Positions 50,474-59,826 of a stretch of DNA of 64,000 nucleotides are shown here, piece after piece. The number at the start of each line of letters is the position of its first letter. The stretch's first letter is position 1. The stretch spans positions 30,287 through 94,286 of the forward strand of contig JACPPB010000007.1 in assembly GCA_016191205.1 (NCBI GenBank), read 5' to 3'. Source of the DNA: Gammaproteobacteria bacterium. Its GTDB lineage: Bacteria > Pseudomonadota > Gammaproteobacteria > Pseudomonadales > Porticoccaceae. Both the position numbers and the translations under genes were made by a program. A model generated the notes under the pieces. That model had not been told where the DNA came from. It saw only the letters and a list, made by a program, of their open reading frames with translations, and made no database searches.

Positions 50474-51036
50474 GAAACATCCTCGTGGCAGCCCTCACCG
50501 TCGCGGCGCTGCTCGGCTTTCTGGTGTTCTGGGATTCCGCGCCCACCCTGTTCCTGCGCGGCATGCAGACGCGGCCGCCGACCCTGCCCACGGCCGATAG
50601 TTACATGACATCCACATTGACCCGGAAATTCGACGAATCCGGCGCGCTCGCCTACACCCTGACGACCATCCGGGCTGAATCCTTTGATACCGACGGCATC
50701 GCGGTACTGGACCAACCACGCATCCTCGCCAACGCCAAGAAGCCGGATGAGCCACCCTGGCACTTGAAGGCGGCCACCGGCGTACTTCACAATGCCGACC
50801 GCCGGGTTGTCCTGCGCACCGATGTCCGCGTCTGGCAGGACGCCGACAAGGGCACCAGCGAACTCAGAACGGCGGAACTGACGTACCTCGTTGACACCCG
50901 GCACGTCCAGTCCGACCTCCCGGTGGAATTGATCTCGCCCCAAGCCCACTCCACCGCGGTCGGTCTCAGCGCCGATCTCGAACCCATGGTTTATAAACTA
51001 TTGTCGCGGGTGCACAGTGTCTTCCAGCCCAAATAA
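50470..51036 (+). CDS. lptC: LPS export protein LptC
   Basis: 188 residues from ATG 50470. One N-terminal transmembrane helix and a beta-jellyroll periplasmic domain (MTSTLTRKFDESGALAYTL, WHLKAATGVL). It links LptB2FG in the inner membrane to LptA. Overlaps kdsC at its start and lptA at its end. Confidence 0.92.
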   Translation: MRNILVAALTVAALLGFLVFWDSAPTLFLRGMQTRPPTLPTADSYMTSTLTRKFDESGALAYTLTTIRAESFDTDGIAVLDQPRILANAKKPDEPPWHLKAATGVLHNADRRVVLRTDVRVWQDADKGTSELRTAELTYLVDTRHVQSDLPVELISPQAHSTAVGLSADLEPMVYKLLSRVHSVFQPK

Positions 51037-51577
51037 GCTTCTGTGCCACATGCTCCTGCTGGCATTCGTCGCGGCGGTGCCCGCCGGCAAGTCCTGGGCC
51101 CTGCCGGAAGACCGTCAGCAACCGATGCACATTGAATCCGACAGCGCCAGTCGCGACGACCGCAGTGGCATCACCATCTATGTCGGCAGCGTACGCGTTG
51201 ACCAGGGCACCATGCACATCGAGGCCGACAAGGTGACCGTGTACATGACCGCGGGCAACAAGCAGGTCGATCGCATCGTCTGCAACGGCAATCCTGCGAC
51301 CTACCAGCAGAAGCCAAAACCGGACGCAGAGATTGCCAAAGCGCATGCCGAAGTGATCGAGTACCAGGTCGCCAAGGACTTCATTGTGCTGACGCGCGCC
51401 GCGCATCTGGAACAAGGCGGCTCCACCCTTGAAGGCGAGCTGGTCACCTACGACATCGCCAAGGATCTGATGCAGGCGCGCGGCAGCGAGAGCAACCGGC
51501 GCATCCGGATGGTGATCCCACCGCAGCAGCCGGCGGCCGCAACCCCCACTCCCCCCGCTCCGACTCCGGCCCACTGA
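51017..51577 (+). CDS. lptA: LPS transport periplasmic protein LptA
   Basis: 186 residues from GTG 51017, overlapping lptC by 20 bp. Signal peptide ending KSWA, then an OstA jellyroll ([33 protein letters not shown]), and a Pro-rich tail. LptA bridges the periplasm as an oligomer. lptB starts inside its stop codon. Confidence 0.93.
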   Translation: MSSSPNKLLCHMLLLAFVAAVPAGKSWALPEDRQQPMHIESDSASRDDRSGITIYVGSVRVDQGTMHIEADKVTVYMTAGNKQVDRIVCNGNPATYQQKPKPDAEIAKAHAEVIEYQVAKDFIVLTRAAHLEQGGSTLEGELVTYDIAKDLMQARGSESNRRIRMVIPPQQPAAATPTPPAPTPAH

Positions 51578-52302
51578 TGGCACAACTCCGGGCGGAAAAC
51601 CTCGCGAAAAGCTATCGCAAGCGCACGGTGGTGAGCGATGTCTCCCTGACGGTGACCAGCGGAGAAGTGGTCGGCCTGCTCGGGCCCAATGGCGCCGGCA
51701 AGACCACCTGTTTCTACATGGTGGTTGGGCTGGTGCCCCAGGATCGCGGACATGTCTATATCGACGACCGCGACATCACGGCACTGCCCATGCACGGCCG
51801 CGCGCGCCAGGGGATAGGTTACCTGCCCCAGGAAGCTTCGGTGTTTCGCAAACTGAGTGTCGAGAACAACCTGCTGGCCATCCTCGAAACCCGCAGCGAT
51901 CTCAACCGGACGGCGCGCCGGGCGCGGATGGAAGAACTACTCGAAGAATTCAGTATCACGCATCTGCGCGCCAATATCGGCATGAGCCTCTCTGGGGGCG
52001 AACGTCGCCGCGTCGAGATCGCGCGGGCGCTGGCCATGGAGCCAAAATTCATCCTCCTCGACGAACCTTTTGCGGGCGTCGATCCCATCTCCGTAAACGA
52101 CATCAAGGGCATCATTCGCCACCTGCGCGACAAAGGCATCGGTATCCTCATTACCGACCACAATGTCCGCGAGACTCTCGACATCTGCGCGCGCGCCTAC
52201 ATCGTCGACGGCGGACGCACGATTGCCCAGGGCACGCCGGAAGAAATCCTCAATAACTCCACCGTGCGCAAGGTCTACCTGGGCGAACATTTCGCACTCT
52301 GA
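51577..52302 (+). CDS. lptB: LPS export ABC transporter ATP-binding protein
   Basis: 241 residues. Walker [10 protein letters not shown], signature [15 protein letters not shown], Walker [13 protein letters not shown] and His switch TDHNVRE. It powers LPS extraction from the inner membrane with LptF and LptG, encoded elsewhere. Last of the kdsD-lptB operon. Confidence 0.97.
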   Translation: MAQLRAENLAKSYRKRTVVSDVSLTVTSGEVVGLLGPNGAGKTTCFYMVVGLVPQDRGHVYIDDRDITALPMHGRARQGIGYLPQEASVFRKLSVENNLLAILETRSDLNRTARRARMEELLEEFSITHLRANIGMSLSGGERRRVEIARALAMEPKFILLDEPFAGVDPISVNDIKGIIRHLRDKGIGILITDHNVRETLDICARAYIVDGGRTIAQGTPEEILNNSTVRKVYLGEHFAL

Positions 52303-52356
52303 CGGGCTGTCGACGCCGGTACAATCTCGGTCTGCGGCATGGTTATTGCTGAACGT

Positions 52357-52385
52357 TTGAACACGCCGCGCCACAGGGCTACACT
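52357..52385 (+). promoter_or_regulatory. Sigma-70 promoter of rpoN
   Basis: TTGAAC (52357-52362), exactly 17 bp, TACACT (52380-52385), followed by a predicted start about 32 bases before the rpoN ATG. It allows rpoN expression apart from the lpt operon. Confidence 0.6.
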
Positions 52386-52423
52386 GCAAGCAGACCAGTG
52401 TCCCGAGGTTCCGGCGTACCGCA

Positions 52424-53917
52424 ATGAAGCAAGGCCTGCATTTAAAGTTCGGCCAGCAGCTGTCGATGACGCCTCAGCTGCAGCAGGCCATCAAGCTGTT
52501 GCAGCTGTCCTCCCTGGAGTTACAGCAGGAGATCCAGCAGGTTCTGTGCTCCAACCCCTTGCTGGAATTGCTGGAAGAGTTCGAGTCCGCCGACACCGAA
52601 AGTCTGGATTCGTCCGAATCCGATAACGACGACGCTGACCACAACGCCGGCGACACCTGGAACGAGACCATTCCCGACGAGCTCCCCGTCGACGCGCGCT
52701 GGGACGACATTTATCAGACATCCTCCTCCCCCGCCAGCGGCCAGAGCCAAGGCGATGCCCCCGATTTCGAGAGTTTCCACACGGTCACGGAATCCATCCG
52801 CGATCATCTTCACTGGCAGCTCAACCTCACCCAGATGTCGGACGTCGATCGCGTTATCGCGACCGCAGTGATCGACGCCGTGGACGACAACGGGTTTCTG
52901 GCGTTGTCGGTCGACGAAATCTGGCAGGGTCTTGCCTCCGCCGAGGACCTGCCGAACGCGGGTGACGACGCATCAGGTGTAGACCGCGAGGAAGTGGTCG
53001 CGGTGTTGCACCACGTCCAGCAATTTGATCCACCCGGTGTCGCGGCAGTGGATCTGCGCGACTGCCTGATGATCCAGCTCGGCCAGTTCAGCAGCGTCGC
53101 TACCGCGCATCGGGATATCGCCCTGACCCTGGTGGACCGACACCTGGCGCTGGTGGCCGAGGGCGACTACGCGGGCCTCGCACGCCGACTCGGCGTACCG
53201 GAGGACGATATTCGCGCTGCGGTGCGCCTGATTCAGACCCTGTCCCCGCACCCGGGCGACCGCTTCCAGGCGCCCGACGCCGGCTATGTCAATCCGGACG
53301 TCAGTGTGCGCAAGGAGGGCAAGCGCTGGGTAGTTACGCTCAACACGGAATTCACGCCCAAACTCGGCATCAACCAGTACTACGCCAGCCAAGTCCAGCG
53401 CGCGGACAACAGTCCCGACAATCGCTATTTGCGCGACAACCTGCAGGAGGCGCGCTGGTTTTTGCGCAGCCTCGAGAGCCGCAACGAGACGCTGCTCCGG
53501 GTGGCTCACTGCATCGTCGAAATGCAACAGGCCTTCCTCGAAGAAGGCCCGGAGCGCATGAAGCCCATGGTACTGGCTGATGTGGCGAGTCAACTCCAGC
53601 TGCATGAATCCACCATTTCCCGCGTCACCACGCACAAATATATCGCCACGCCACGCGGCATTTACGAACTCAAGTACTTTTTCTCCAGCCATGTCAGCAC
53701 GGCGTCCGGTGGCGAATGCTCATCCACGGCGATCCGCGCCATGCTCAAGAAGATGATCGCCGCCGAACCGGCAAACCGGCCACTGAGCGACAGTCAACTC
53801 GCCCTGCTGCTCCAGGAGCAGGGCATCCAGGTTGCCCGCCGCACCGTTGCCAAATACCGGGAGAGTCTCAACATCGCCTCTTCCGGCGATCGCAAGCGCT
53901 TCAAACGCAGCGCCTAA
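52424..53917 (+). CDS. rpoN: RNA polymerase sigma-54 factor
   Basis: 497 residues. Region I is the Gln/Leu-rich activator-binding part (MTPQLQQAIKLLQLSSLELQQEI), region II is acidic (about 53-110), then the core-binding and DNA-binding parts, ending in the RpoN box ARRTVAKYRE (471-480). It should transcribe amtB in this window from the -24/-12 site at 18003. It has its own promoter. Confidence 0.97.
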   Translation: MKQGLHLKFGQQLSMTPQLQQAIKLLQLSSLELQQEIQQVLCSNPLLELLEEFESADTESLDSSESDNDDADHNAGDTWNETIPDELPVDARWDDIYQTSSSPASGQSQGDAPDFESFHTVTESIRDHLHWQLNLTQMSDVDRVIATAVIDAVDDNGFLALSVDEIWQGLASAEDLPNAGDDASGVDREEVVAVLHHVQQFDPPGVAAVDLRDCLMIQLGQFSSVATAHRDIALTLVDRHLALVAEGDYAGLARRLGVPEDDIRAAVRLIQTLSPHPGDRFQAPDAGYVNPDVSVRKEGKRWVVTLNTEFTPKLGINQYYASQVQRADNSPDNRYLRDNLQEARWFLRSLESRNETLLRVAHCIVEMQQAFLEEGPERMKPMVLADVASQLQLHESTISRVTTHKYIATPRGIYELKYFFSSHVSTASGGECSSTAIRAMLKKMIAAEPANRPLSDSQLALLLQEQGIQVARRTVAKYRESLNIASSGDRKRFKRSA

Positions 53918-53935
53918 CCACCACAGGAGCACAGC

Positions 53936-54223
53936 ATGCAACTCACCATCAGCGGTCATCACCTGGAAATCACCGCCGCACTGCACTCTTATGTGCAAAG
54001 CAAACTGGAGCGGCTGGAGCGGCACAATGACCGCATCACGCAGGTGGCGGTGATTCTCTCGGTGGAAAAGCTGGTCCAGAAGGCGGAAGCCACGGTACAT
54101 GCCAACGGTGTCGAGCTGTTCGCGGAAAGCGAGCACGATGATCTTTACGCCGCCATTGACGCCCTCGCGGACAAGCTCGACCGGCAACTGATCAAACGCA
54201 AGGAGAGACTGCGCGGACACTAG
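53936..54223 (+). CDS. hpf: Ribosome hibernation promoting factor, short form
   Basis: 95 residues, the short HPF/YfiA class (MQLTISGHHLEITAALHSYVQSKLERLERH, DDLYAAIDALADKLDRQL). It dimerises 70S ribosomes into inactive 100S particles in stationary phase. AGGAG precedes ATG 53936. It follows rpoN in the usual order. ptsN should come next but does not. Confidence 0.95.
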   Translation: MQLTISGHHLEITAALHSYVQSKLERLERHNDRITQVAVILSVEKLVQKAEATVHANGVELFAESEHDDLYAAIDALADKLDRQLIKRKERLRGH

Positions 54224-54306
54224 CCGGCTGTCGAAAAGCGTCGTGATGACGGCGAGCTGCAGGGCCAGAGGCGCGCGGCCTCAGGGGCCTGGCGCTGACA
54301 CCTGAC

Positions 54307-55185
54307 ATGCCCCCCGCCCACCAGAAACGGCTGGTCGTGATCAGCGGGCGTTCGGGCTCCGGAAAGAGTACCGCGCTCCACATTCTGGAAGACCTGGGGT
54401 TCACGTCCATCGACAACCTGCCGGCGGGCATGCTGACGGAACTCTTCAAGCAGCCCGACCTGGACTCCACACCCGCCTCCCGGATCGCGGTCGGTATCGA
54501 CGCCCGCAATCTCGCCGGCAGCCTCGATCGTTTCCCGGCGATCCTCGAACAACTGCGTCGGAGTGGCGTCCAGTGCGAGGTGATCTTTCTCGACGCCAGC
54601 CCACGCACCCTGCTGCGCCGCTTCAGCGAAACCCGGCGCCGCCACCCCCTGAGCTCGGACAGCGTGGATCTGAAGCGGGCCATCGCGCTCGAAAGCCGGA
54701 TTCTGGAGCCCATCATGGATGTGGCCGACCGCCGCATCGACACTTCCAGCATGACCCTGCATCAATTGCGCGACCTGATTACCAAACAGATCGCCCCGGA
54801 CTCCGCCGGTCTGACCGCAGTCCTGTTTCAGTCGTTTGCCTTCAAGCATGGGGTGCCGGAGGATGCCGATTTCGTGTTCGACGTGCGCTGCCTGCCCAAT
54901 CCCCACTGGGTGCCGGAGCTGCGCCCACTGACGGGCAACGACGCGCCGGTGATCGAATTCATGGAGTCCCAGACCGAGGTCGCCGCGATGCTCGCCGACC
55001 TGAGCGGGTTTCTCGCGCGCTGGATTCCGGCTTTCCTCGCCAGTAACCGCAGCTATCTGACCATCGCGATTGGCTGCACCGGGGGCCAGCACCGCTCCGT
55101 TTATCTGTGCAACCGTCTGTCCCGGCAATTCCGCTACCTGGGCATCAACATTCAAGCGCAGCACCGCGAACTGGGCTCGGCGTAA
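54307..55185 (+). CDS. rapZ: RNase adapter protein RapZ
   Basis: 292 residues. P-loop GRSGSGKST (14-22), Walker B-like VIFLDASPRTLLRRFSETRRRHPL, and a C-terminal domain with GCTGGQHRSVYL. In E. coli it guides RNase E to GlmZ/GlmY and senses glucosamine-6-phosphate. It starts 83 bp after hpf where ptsN normally lies. Confidence 0.95.
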   Translation: MPPAHQKRLVVISGRSGSGKSTALHILEDLGFTSIDNLPAGMLTELFKQPDLDSTPASRIAVGIDARNLAGSLDRFPAILEQLRRSGVQCEVIFLDASPRTLLRRFSETRRRHPLSSDSVDLKRAIALESRILEPIMDVADRRIDTSSMTLHQLRDLITKQIAPDSAGLTAVLFQSFAFKHGVPEDADFVFDVRCLPNPHWVPELRPLTGNDAPVIEFMESQTEVAAMLADLSGFLARWIPAFLASNRSYLTIAIGCTGGQHRSVYLCNRLSRQFRYLGINIQAQHRELGSA

Positions 55186-55279
55186 CTTCAAATGGTGAAC
55201 AGGGCCCGGCCCACAACAACAGCCACCCGACCGCCCGACACTCTTGACAGAGATGCCGCGCTCGGGCGTTCATAGCGCC

Positions 55280-55549
55280 ATGATCAAGCGCGAAATCACC
55301 ATCGTGAACAAACTGGGCCTGCACGCCCGCGCCGCCGCCAAGCTCGCGGCGACGGCGGGCCGCTTCGCCAGTTCCATCCGGGTCGGGCGCGATGGTCGCT
55401 TGGTGGATGCAAAAAGCGTGATGTCGTTGATGCTGCTGGCGGCCGCGCAGGGAACCACTCTGGAATTCAGCTTCGACGGCAGCGACGAAACCGACGCGCA
55501 CGAAAGCGTGGCGGCCCTCATTGCCGCGCGCTTTAACGAAGACAGCTAG
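55280..55549 (+). CDS. ptsO: Nitrogen phosphotransferase protein NPr (HPr family)
   Basis: 89 residues from ATG 55280. HPr-like with phosphorylated His15 in KLGLHARAA and the Ser-site region DAKSVMSLMLLAA. It relays phosphate from PtsP (EI-Ntr) to PtsN (EIIA-Ntr). Neither partner is encoded here. A TTGACA at 55244 may belong to its promoter. Confidence 0.93.
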   Translation: MIKREITIVNKLGLHARAAAKLAATAGRFASSIRVGRDGRLVDAKSVMSLMLLAAAQGTTLEFSFDGSDETDAHESVAALIAARFNEDS

Positions 55550-55660
55550 CCCCAAAAGCGGCGGCTGGCGTCGGCCACGGCGGTCTGTGGTTCATATCCT
55601 GCTAGAATAAGCCTCGCTTCGCGCCTACCCCTTCGCACCTATCCAGGAGAATCCACTGCG

Positions 55661-57019
55661 ATGCAGGCCAGTGTGGTGGAAGCCGACAAACTGACCCTGC
55701 TCACCCAGTACGCTGGCCTCATCGATTTCTCCACGATCAATCAGCTGCGCCATATCCTGAACAACCTGGCGCCCGCCGAAATTGCCCACCACATCGAATC
55801 GGCGCCGCCCAAGGTAAGACGCATCCTGTGGGAGCTGGTCGACGACGACCTCGATGGCGAAGTACTGGGCGAGTTGAGCGAAGGCCTGCGCGATGAATTT
55901 CTGCGCGGCATGGACAGCACCGAACTGGCCGCGGCCATGGACGGGCTGGACGCCGACGACGTGGTCGACCTGCTGCAGCAACTGCCCGATCGGGTCATCC
56001 CGCGCGTGCTGCAGGCGATGGATGAACAGAACCGCCAGCGCGTCGAGCACATCCTCCGCTACGCCGAGGACACCGCCGGCGGCCTGATGAATACCGACAC
56101 CATCACGGTGCGACCCGACCTGTCGCTGGATGTCATCCTGCGTTATCTGCGCCGCCACGAGGAACTGCCGCGCGCCACCGACGCCCTGTTCGTGGTCAAT
56201 CGCAAGGACACGTTTCTCGGTATTCTGCCGATCGCCAAACTGCTCACCTCGAACCCAAACCTGACGGTACGGGAGGTCATGGTGACGGATGTACAGCCGA
56301 TCCCCGCTACCATGCCCGACACCGAGGTCGCCCAGCGCTTCGAGCGCAACGACTGGATCACCGCGCCGGTGGTGGACGCCGACAACAAGCTGCTCGGCCG
56401 CATCACCATCGATGACGTGGTGGACGTGATCATCGACGAAGCCGACCACTCACTGCTTGGGCTCGCGGGCCTGAGCGACGAGGAGGAAACCTTCACCTCG
56501 GTGCGCCGCTCCGCCCCGCGGCGCGCGTTCTGGCTCGGCATCAACCTGTTCACCGCCCTGGTGGCTTCGTCGGTGGTCGGGTTGTTTGAAGCGGCACTTC
56601 AGCAAGTGGTGGCGCTGGCGATCCTGATGCCGATTGTCGCCAGCATGGGTGGCATTGCCGGCAGTCAGACGCTGACCGTGGTGGTACGCGGCATGGCGCT
56701 CGGCCACGTCAACCGCAACAACCTGCGCTGGCTGTTCAACAAGGAATTCCTCATCGGCGCACTCAACGCCATGCTCTGGGCATTGGTCATCGGCGGCATC
56801 GCTTCGCTCTGGTTCCGGGACTACCACCTCGGGCTGATCATCGCCGCGGCCATGATGATCAACCTGGTGACCGCCGCCGTCGTGGGCACCTTGCTGCCAG
56901 TCTCCCTGAAGGCGATCAAGATCGATCCGGCGCTGGCGGGAAGCGTGGTATTGACCACCTTCACCGACGTGGTTGGATTTTTTTCGTTTCTCGGCCTCGC
57001 CACCCTGTTTTATCTGTGA
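55661..57019 (+). CDS. mgtE: Magnesium transporter MgtE
   Basis: 452 residues. N-terminal superhelical domain, a CBS pair (about 135-255) that senses Mg2+, and five transmembrane helices including PIVASMGGIAGSQTLTVVVRGMALG. It is a gated Mg2+ channel. It follows ptsO, as in many gammaproteobacteria, and is followed after 7 bp by darP. Confidence 0.96.
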   Translation: MQASVVEADKLTLLTQYAGLIDFSTINQLRHILNNLAPAEIAHHIESAPPKVRRILWELVDDDLDGEVLGELSEGLRDEFLRGMDSTELAAAMDGLDADDVVDLLQQLPDRVIPRVLQAMDEQNRQRVEHILRYAEDTAGGLMNTDTITVRPDLSLDVILRYLRRHEELPRATDALFVVNRKDTFLGILPIAKLLTSNPNLTVREVMVTDVQPIPATMPDTEVAQRFERNDWITAPVVDADNKLLGRITIDDVVDVIIDEADHSLLGLAGLSDEEETFTSVRRSAPRRAFWLGINLFTALVASSVVGLFEAALQQVVALAILMPIVASMGGIAGSQTLTVVVRGMALGHVNRNNLRWLFNKEFLIGALNAMLWALVIGGIASLWFRDYHLGLIIAAAMMINLVTAAVVGTLLPVSLKAIKIDPALAGSVVLTTFTDVVGFFSFLGLATLFYL

Positions 57020-57026
57020 CACCGTG

Positions 57027-57527
57027 ATGAGCGAATTGCCACCCGAAACCGACGCGGAACGCCCCCCCAGCAAATCGGCGCGCAAACGCGAAGGGCTGGC
57101 GTTGCAGAAGCTCGCCGAAACCCTGCTCGCGCTGCCGGCAAAGCAGCTCGCCGCGGTTCCCCTCAGCGACCTGTTGCGCAAGGCATTGGCAGAGAGTCGC
57201 ACGGTCACCCAGCACGAGGCGCGCCGCCGCCAGTTGCAGTACCTGGGCAAGCTGATGCGGGACGTCGACAGCGCCGCGATCCTGAATGCGCTGGCCGAAT
57301 TCGAGCATCGCAACCGCCACTTCCGCCGCCACCTGGATCAGACCGACGCCCTCTGCACGCGGCTCTGCGCGGACGGCGATCCGGCCATCGAAGCGCTGCT
57401 CGCCGACCATCCCGGTCTCGATCGCCAGCAACTGCGGCAGCTCGTCCGCAATGCCAGGGGCGTCACCGACCCCCAGGCCGCGGCCCGGCGCAAACTGTTC
57501 GATTACGTGCGCCTACATTGCACCTGA
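57027..57527 (+). CDS. darP: Ribosome biogenesis factor DarP (YjgA)
   Basis: 166 residues from ATG 57027. Helical DUF615 protein (SKSARKREGLALQKLAETLLALP, RQLQYLGKLMRDVD, HPGLDRQQLRQLVRNA). It helps mature the 50S subunit in E. coli. Co-directional with mgtE, 7 bp apart. Confidence 0.94.
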   Translation: MSELPPETDAERPPSKSARKREGLALQKLAETLLALPAKQLAAVPLSDLLRKALAESRTVTQHEARRRQLQYLGKLMRDVDSAAILNALAEFEHRNRHFRRHLDQTDALCTRLCADGDPAIEALLADHPGLDRQQLRQLVRNARGVTDPQAAARRKLFDYVRLHCT

Positions 57528-57593
57528 GCGGGCTCGCCCACGACCCCGGAGCGGCGGCTATACTCTGAAAAAGAATCCCGCCAGGAGTCACCG

Positions 57594-58358
57594 GTGACCG
57601 CGACAGTGTTGGTAACGACGGAACAGGGCATCTGCACGCTCAGGCTCAATCGTCCGCAAAAGAAAAACTCCCTGACCCGTGAGATGTACGACACTCTCGC
57701 CGAAGCCATCCGTGCGGCCGACTCCGATCCGCAACGGCGGGTGATACTGATCGCCGCCAACGGCGGCGACTTCTGCGCCGGCAATGATCTCGGCGATTTT
57801 CAGACGCGGCGCCCCGGCGACAAGCCGGCCGCCTGGAATTTCCTGCTCGCCCTCGCCGATACGCAGGCGCCCCTGGTCGCGGCGGTACAGGGCCGCGCCA
57901 TCGGTATCGGCACCACAATGCTCGCCCACTGCGACTTCGTGTACGCGGAACCCGACGCCACCTTCAGCCTGCCGTTCGTGGCCCTGGGCGTGGTGCCCGA
58001 GGCTGGGTCCTCGCAAACGCTCGTACAGCAACTGGGCTACCGCCGCGCGGCGGAGATGCTCCTGCTCGGACAAGTGTGCGATGCAACCACCGCCGCGACC
58101 ATCGGCTTGATCACTGCCACGACCCCGGCGGGAGCCGCGCTCGCGACCGCACAGGCTACCGCGGCGCGTCTGGCGGCACTTCCGCGCGCGGCGTTACGCC
58201 AAAGCAAGCAATTGTTGCGGCGCCCGCCAGAATCGCTGCACGCGCGCCTGCACGCCGAAATCGCGGTTTTTCAGGAACGGCTGGCGAGCGCAACGGCGCA
58301 GGAATTGATTGCTGCCATCCTCGAAAAACGCCCCCCGGATCGCAGCAAACTGGACTGA
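57594..58358 (+). CDS. Enoyl-CoA hydratase/isomerase family protein
   Basis: 254 residues from GTG 57594 with CAGGAG upstream. Crotonase fold: LNRPQKKNSLTREMYDTLAEAI, oxyanion-hole segment GGDFCAGNDLGDF, GRAIGIGTTMLAHCDFVYA, then FSLPFVALGVVPEAGSS with an acidic residue (E) in the second catalytic region. It hydrates or isomerises acyl-CoA. TATACT at 57559 is a possible -10. The chain's exact substrate is unknown. Confidence 0.85.
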   Translation: MTATVLVTTEQGICTLRLNRPQKKNSLTREMYDTLAEAIRAADSDPQRRVILIAANGGDFCAGNDLGDFQTRRPGDKPAAWNFLLALADTQAPLVAAVQGRAIGIGTTMLAHCDFVYAEPDATFSLPFVALGVVPEAGSSQTLVQQLGYRRAAEMLLLGQVCDATTAATIGLITATTPAGAALATAQATAARLAALPRAALRQSKQLLRRPPESLHARLHAEIAVFQERLASATAQELIAAILEKRPPDRSKLD

Positions 58359-58360
58359 TC

Positions 58361-58396
58361 CCGGCGGCTGGGGCGGATCAGCTCCCCAGCCGCCGG
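58361..58396. terminator. Long stem-loop at convergent gene ends
   Basis: CCGGCGGCTGGGG (58361-58373) and CCCCAGCCGCCGG (58384-58396) pair perfectly over 13 bp with a 10-base loop. The right arm is part of the last codons of the DUF1329 gene. No T-tract. It sits between the crotonase and DUF1329 stop codons and could end both transcripts. Confidence 0.6.
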
Positions 58397-59754
58397 ATCG
58401 CCGACTCGGTCAGGAAGCGATCATAAAGATCCGGCGCATTCGCGCTCATCTCGTAGCCACCAGAAATACGCTTGACCTGTTCCAGCCGCGTCATCCGATT
58501 GGTCTGGACATTGTGGGCATGCACCCGGGTCCAGGACGCATAGGGATGGGCGCCGTCGTAAACGGTGTTGGTGCCATCCGTGTACAGCGAGCCGGCGCCG
58601 TCGAAGGAGCGAAAAATCTCGCCGCGACGATCGTAGGACACCATCACCAGCGGCGCCAGCGTGCGGGCATCGAACCACACCCGCTTTTTCGAGATCGGCG
58701 CCTTCGGAAAACCGACCGGCTCGGCATCCACCACAATCGCCTCGGGTACCAGCTCGACCTTCATGTCCCAGAAGGTGTTGCCTTGGGGACCACCGTGAGT
58801 CGTGTGCTCCCAGTTTTCGTGCGTTCCGTTCCAGTTGCGGGAAATGGCCGCCAGCGTCGGGCCGCGTCCGACAATGGCATAGTTGCCCCAGGTCAGGAAG
58901 GGATCTCCCGCGGTCCAGGCATCCGAGAGATACAGCGACGAACCGGGAATCAGGGGTTCGAAGCGCTGGTTGGTGGGGAAGCGGCGCACCCGCTTGAAGG
59001 CGGGGATGTAACCAAAGAGATCGGGGAACTGGCGCTGATCATAGGGCCAGATGTTCAGGAACGAGGTTCCCTTGACGTCGTTGGGCTTGACGAAGAACAC
59101 CGACTGATAGCGCAGTTTGTCCTCATGGCCGGGCCAGTAGGGCTTGGGCTCGAGCACCGTGCGCCCCACCGGCGCCAGCTCCGCCCAGCACAGTTCATAG
59201 CGGTATTCCACCTCACCCTGCGGCCCGATGTCGTACTCCTTGATCGCGTAAAAGGACGCGTCGCGGCGCCCCCAGGTGAGCGTAATTCCGGCGAAAATTT
59301 CGATAGCGGTCTTGGGGTCCGGGAACGGATTACCGCCAATCCAGGGCTTGCCCTCGCGGGTGGTCACGTTGCCATCCGCGTCGAACACCGCCTGGCCCTG
59401 GTTGCGCAGCGTGGCCTCGACATATTCCCAGGGGCTGAGCTTCATGGCCTCGCGCGTGGTATCGATGATTTCGAGGCGCCGCCCCATCTGCGCGATCTGG
59501 TGGTAGCGGATCGGGTCCAGCAGATCCTTCACATGTTCCACATTGCCGGCATCGATGATGTCGCCGGTGTGGATCTTGCCCTTGGTGTAAGCCTCGATGG
59601 ACATCAGCTCGTCAGGATAGACGCCGCTGATGTCGCCCCCCCTGGCGATGGTCGGCCATAGCGGCGCCAGCACCCCGGTAGCCAGCACACCGCGCCGCAT
59701 CTGGTCGAGGAAGTGACGGCGACTGTAATCGAAATCATATTTTCGGATGTGCAT
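58378..59754 (-). CDS. DUF1329 family secreted protein
   Basis: 458 residues. The N-terminus has a twin-arginine-like signal (YSRRHFLDQMRR followed by a hydrophobic run). The body matches DUF1329, related to LolA/LolB-like lipid-binding folds and commonly paired with DUF1302 outer-membrane proteins in proteobacteria that metabolise hydrophobic compounds. Motifs include GDIIDAGNVEHVKDLLDPIRY and HENWEHTTHGGPQG. Function not proven. It is the last gene of the minus-strand cluster, 72 bp after the repeat protein. Confidence 0.82.
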   Translation of the reverse strand: MHIRKYDFDYSRRHFLDQMRRGVLATGVLAPLWPTIARGGDISGVYPDELMSIEAYTKGKIHTGDIIDAGNVEHVKDLLDPIRYHQIAQMGRRLEIIDTTREAMKLSPWEYVEATLRNQGQAVFDADGNVTTREGKPWIGGNPFPDPKTAIEIFAGITLTWGRRDASFYAIKEYDIGPQGEVEYRYELCWAELAPVGRTVLEPKPYWPGHEDKLRYQSVFFVKPNDVKGTSFLNIWPYDQRQFPDLFGYIPAFKRVRRFPTNQRFEPLIPGSSLYLSDAWTAGDPFLTWGNYAIVGRGPTLAAISRNWNGTHENWEHTTHGGPQGNTFWDMKVELVPEAIVVDAEPVGFPKAPISKKRVWFDARTLAPLVMVSYDRRGEIFRSFDGAGSLYTDGTNTVYDGAHPYASWTRVHAHNVQTNRMTRLEQVKRISGGYEMSANAPDLYDRFLTESAIRRLGS

Positions 59755-59826
59755 GGTGCCCCCCGGGGGTCGCTGTCATGGACCGTCCTTTATTCAGGAC
59801 GATGTGTGTGCTTTGCATTCCACCCG

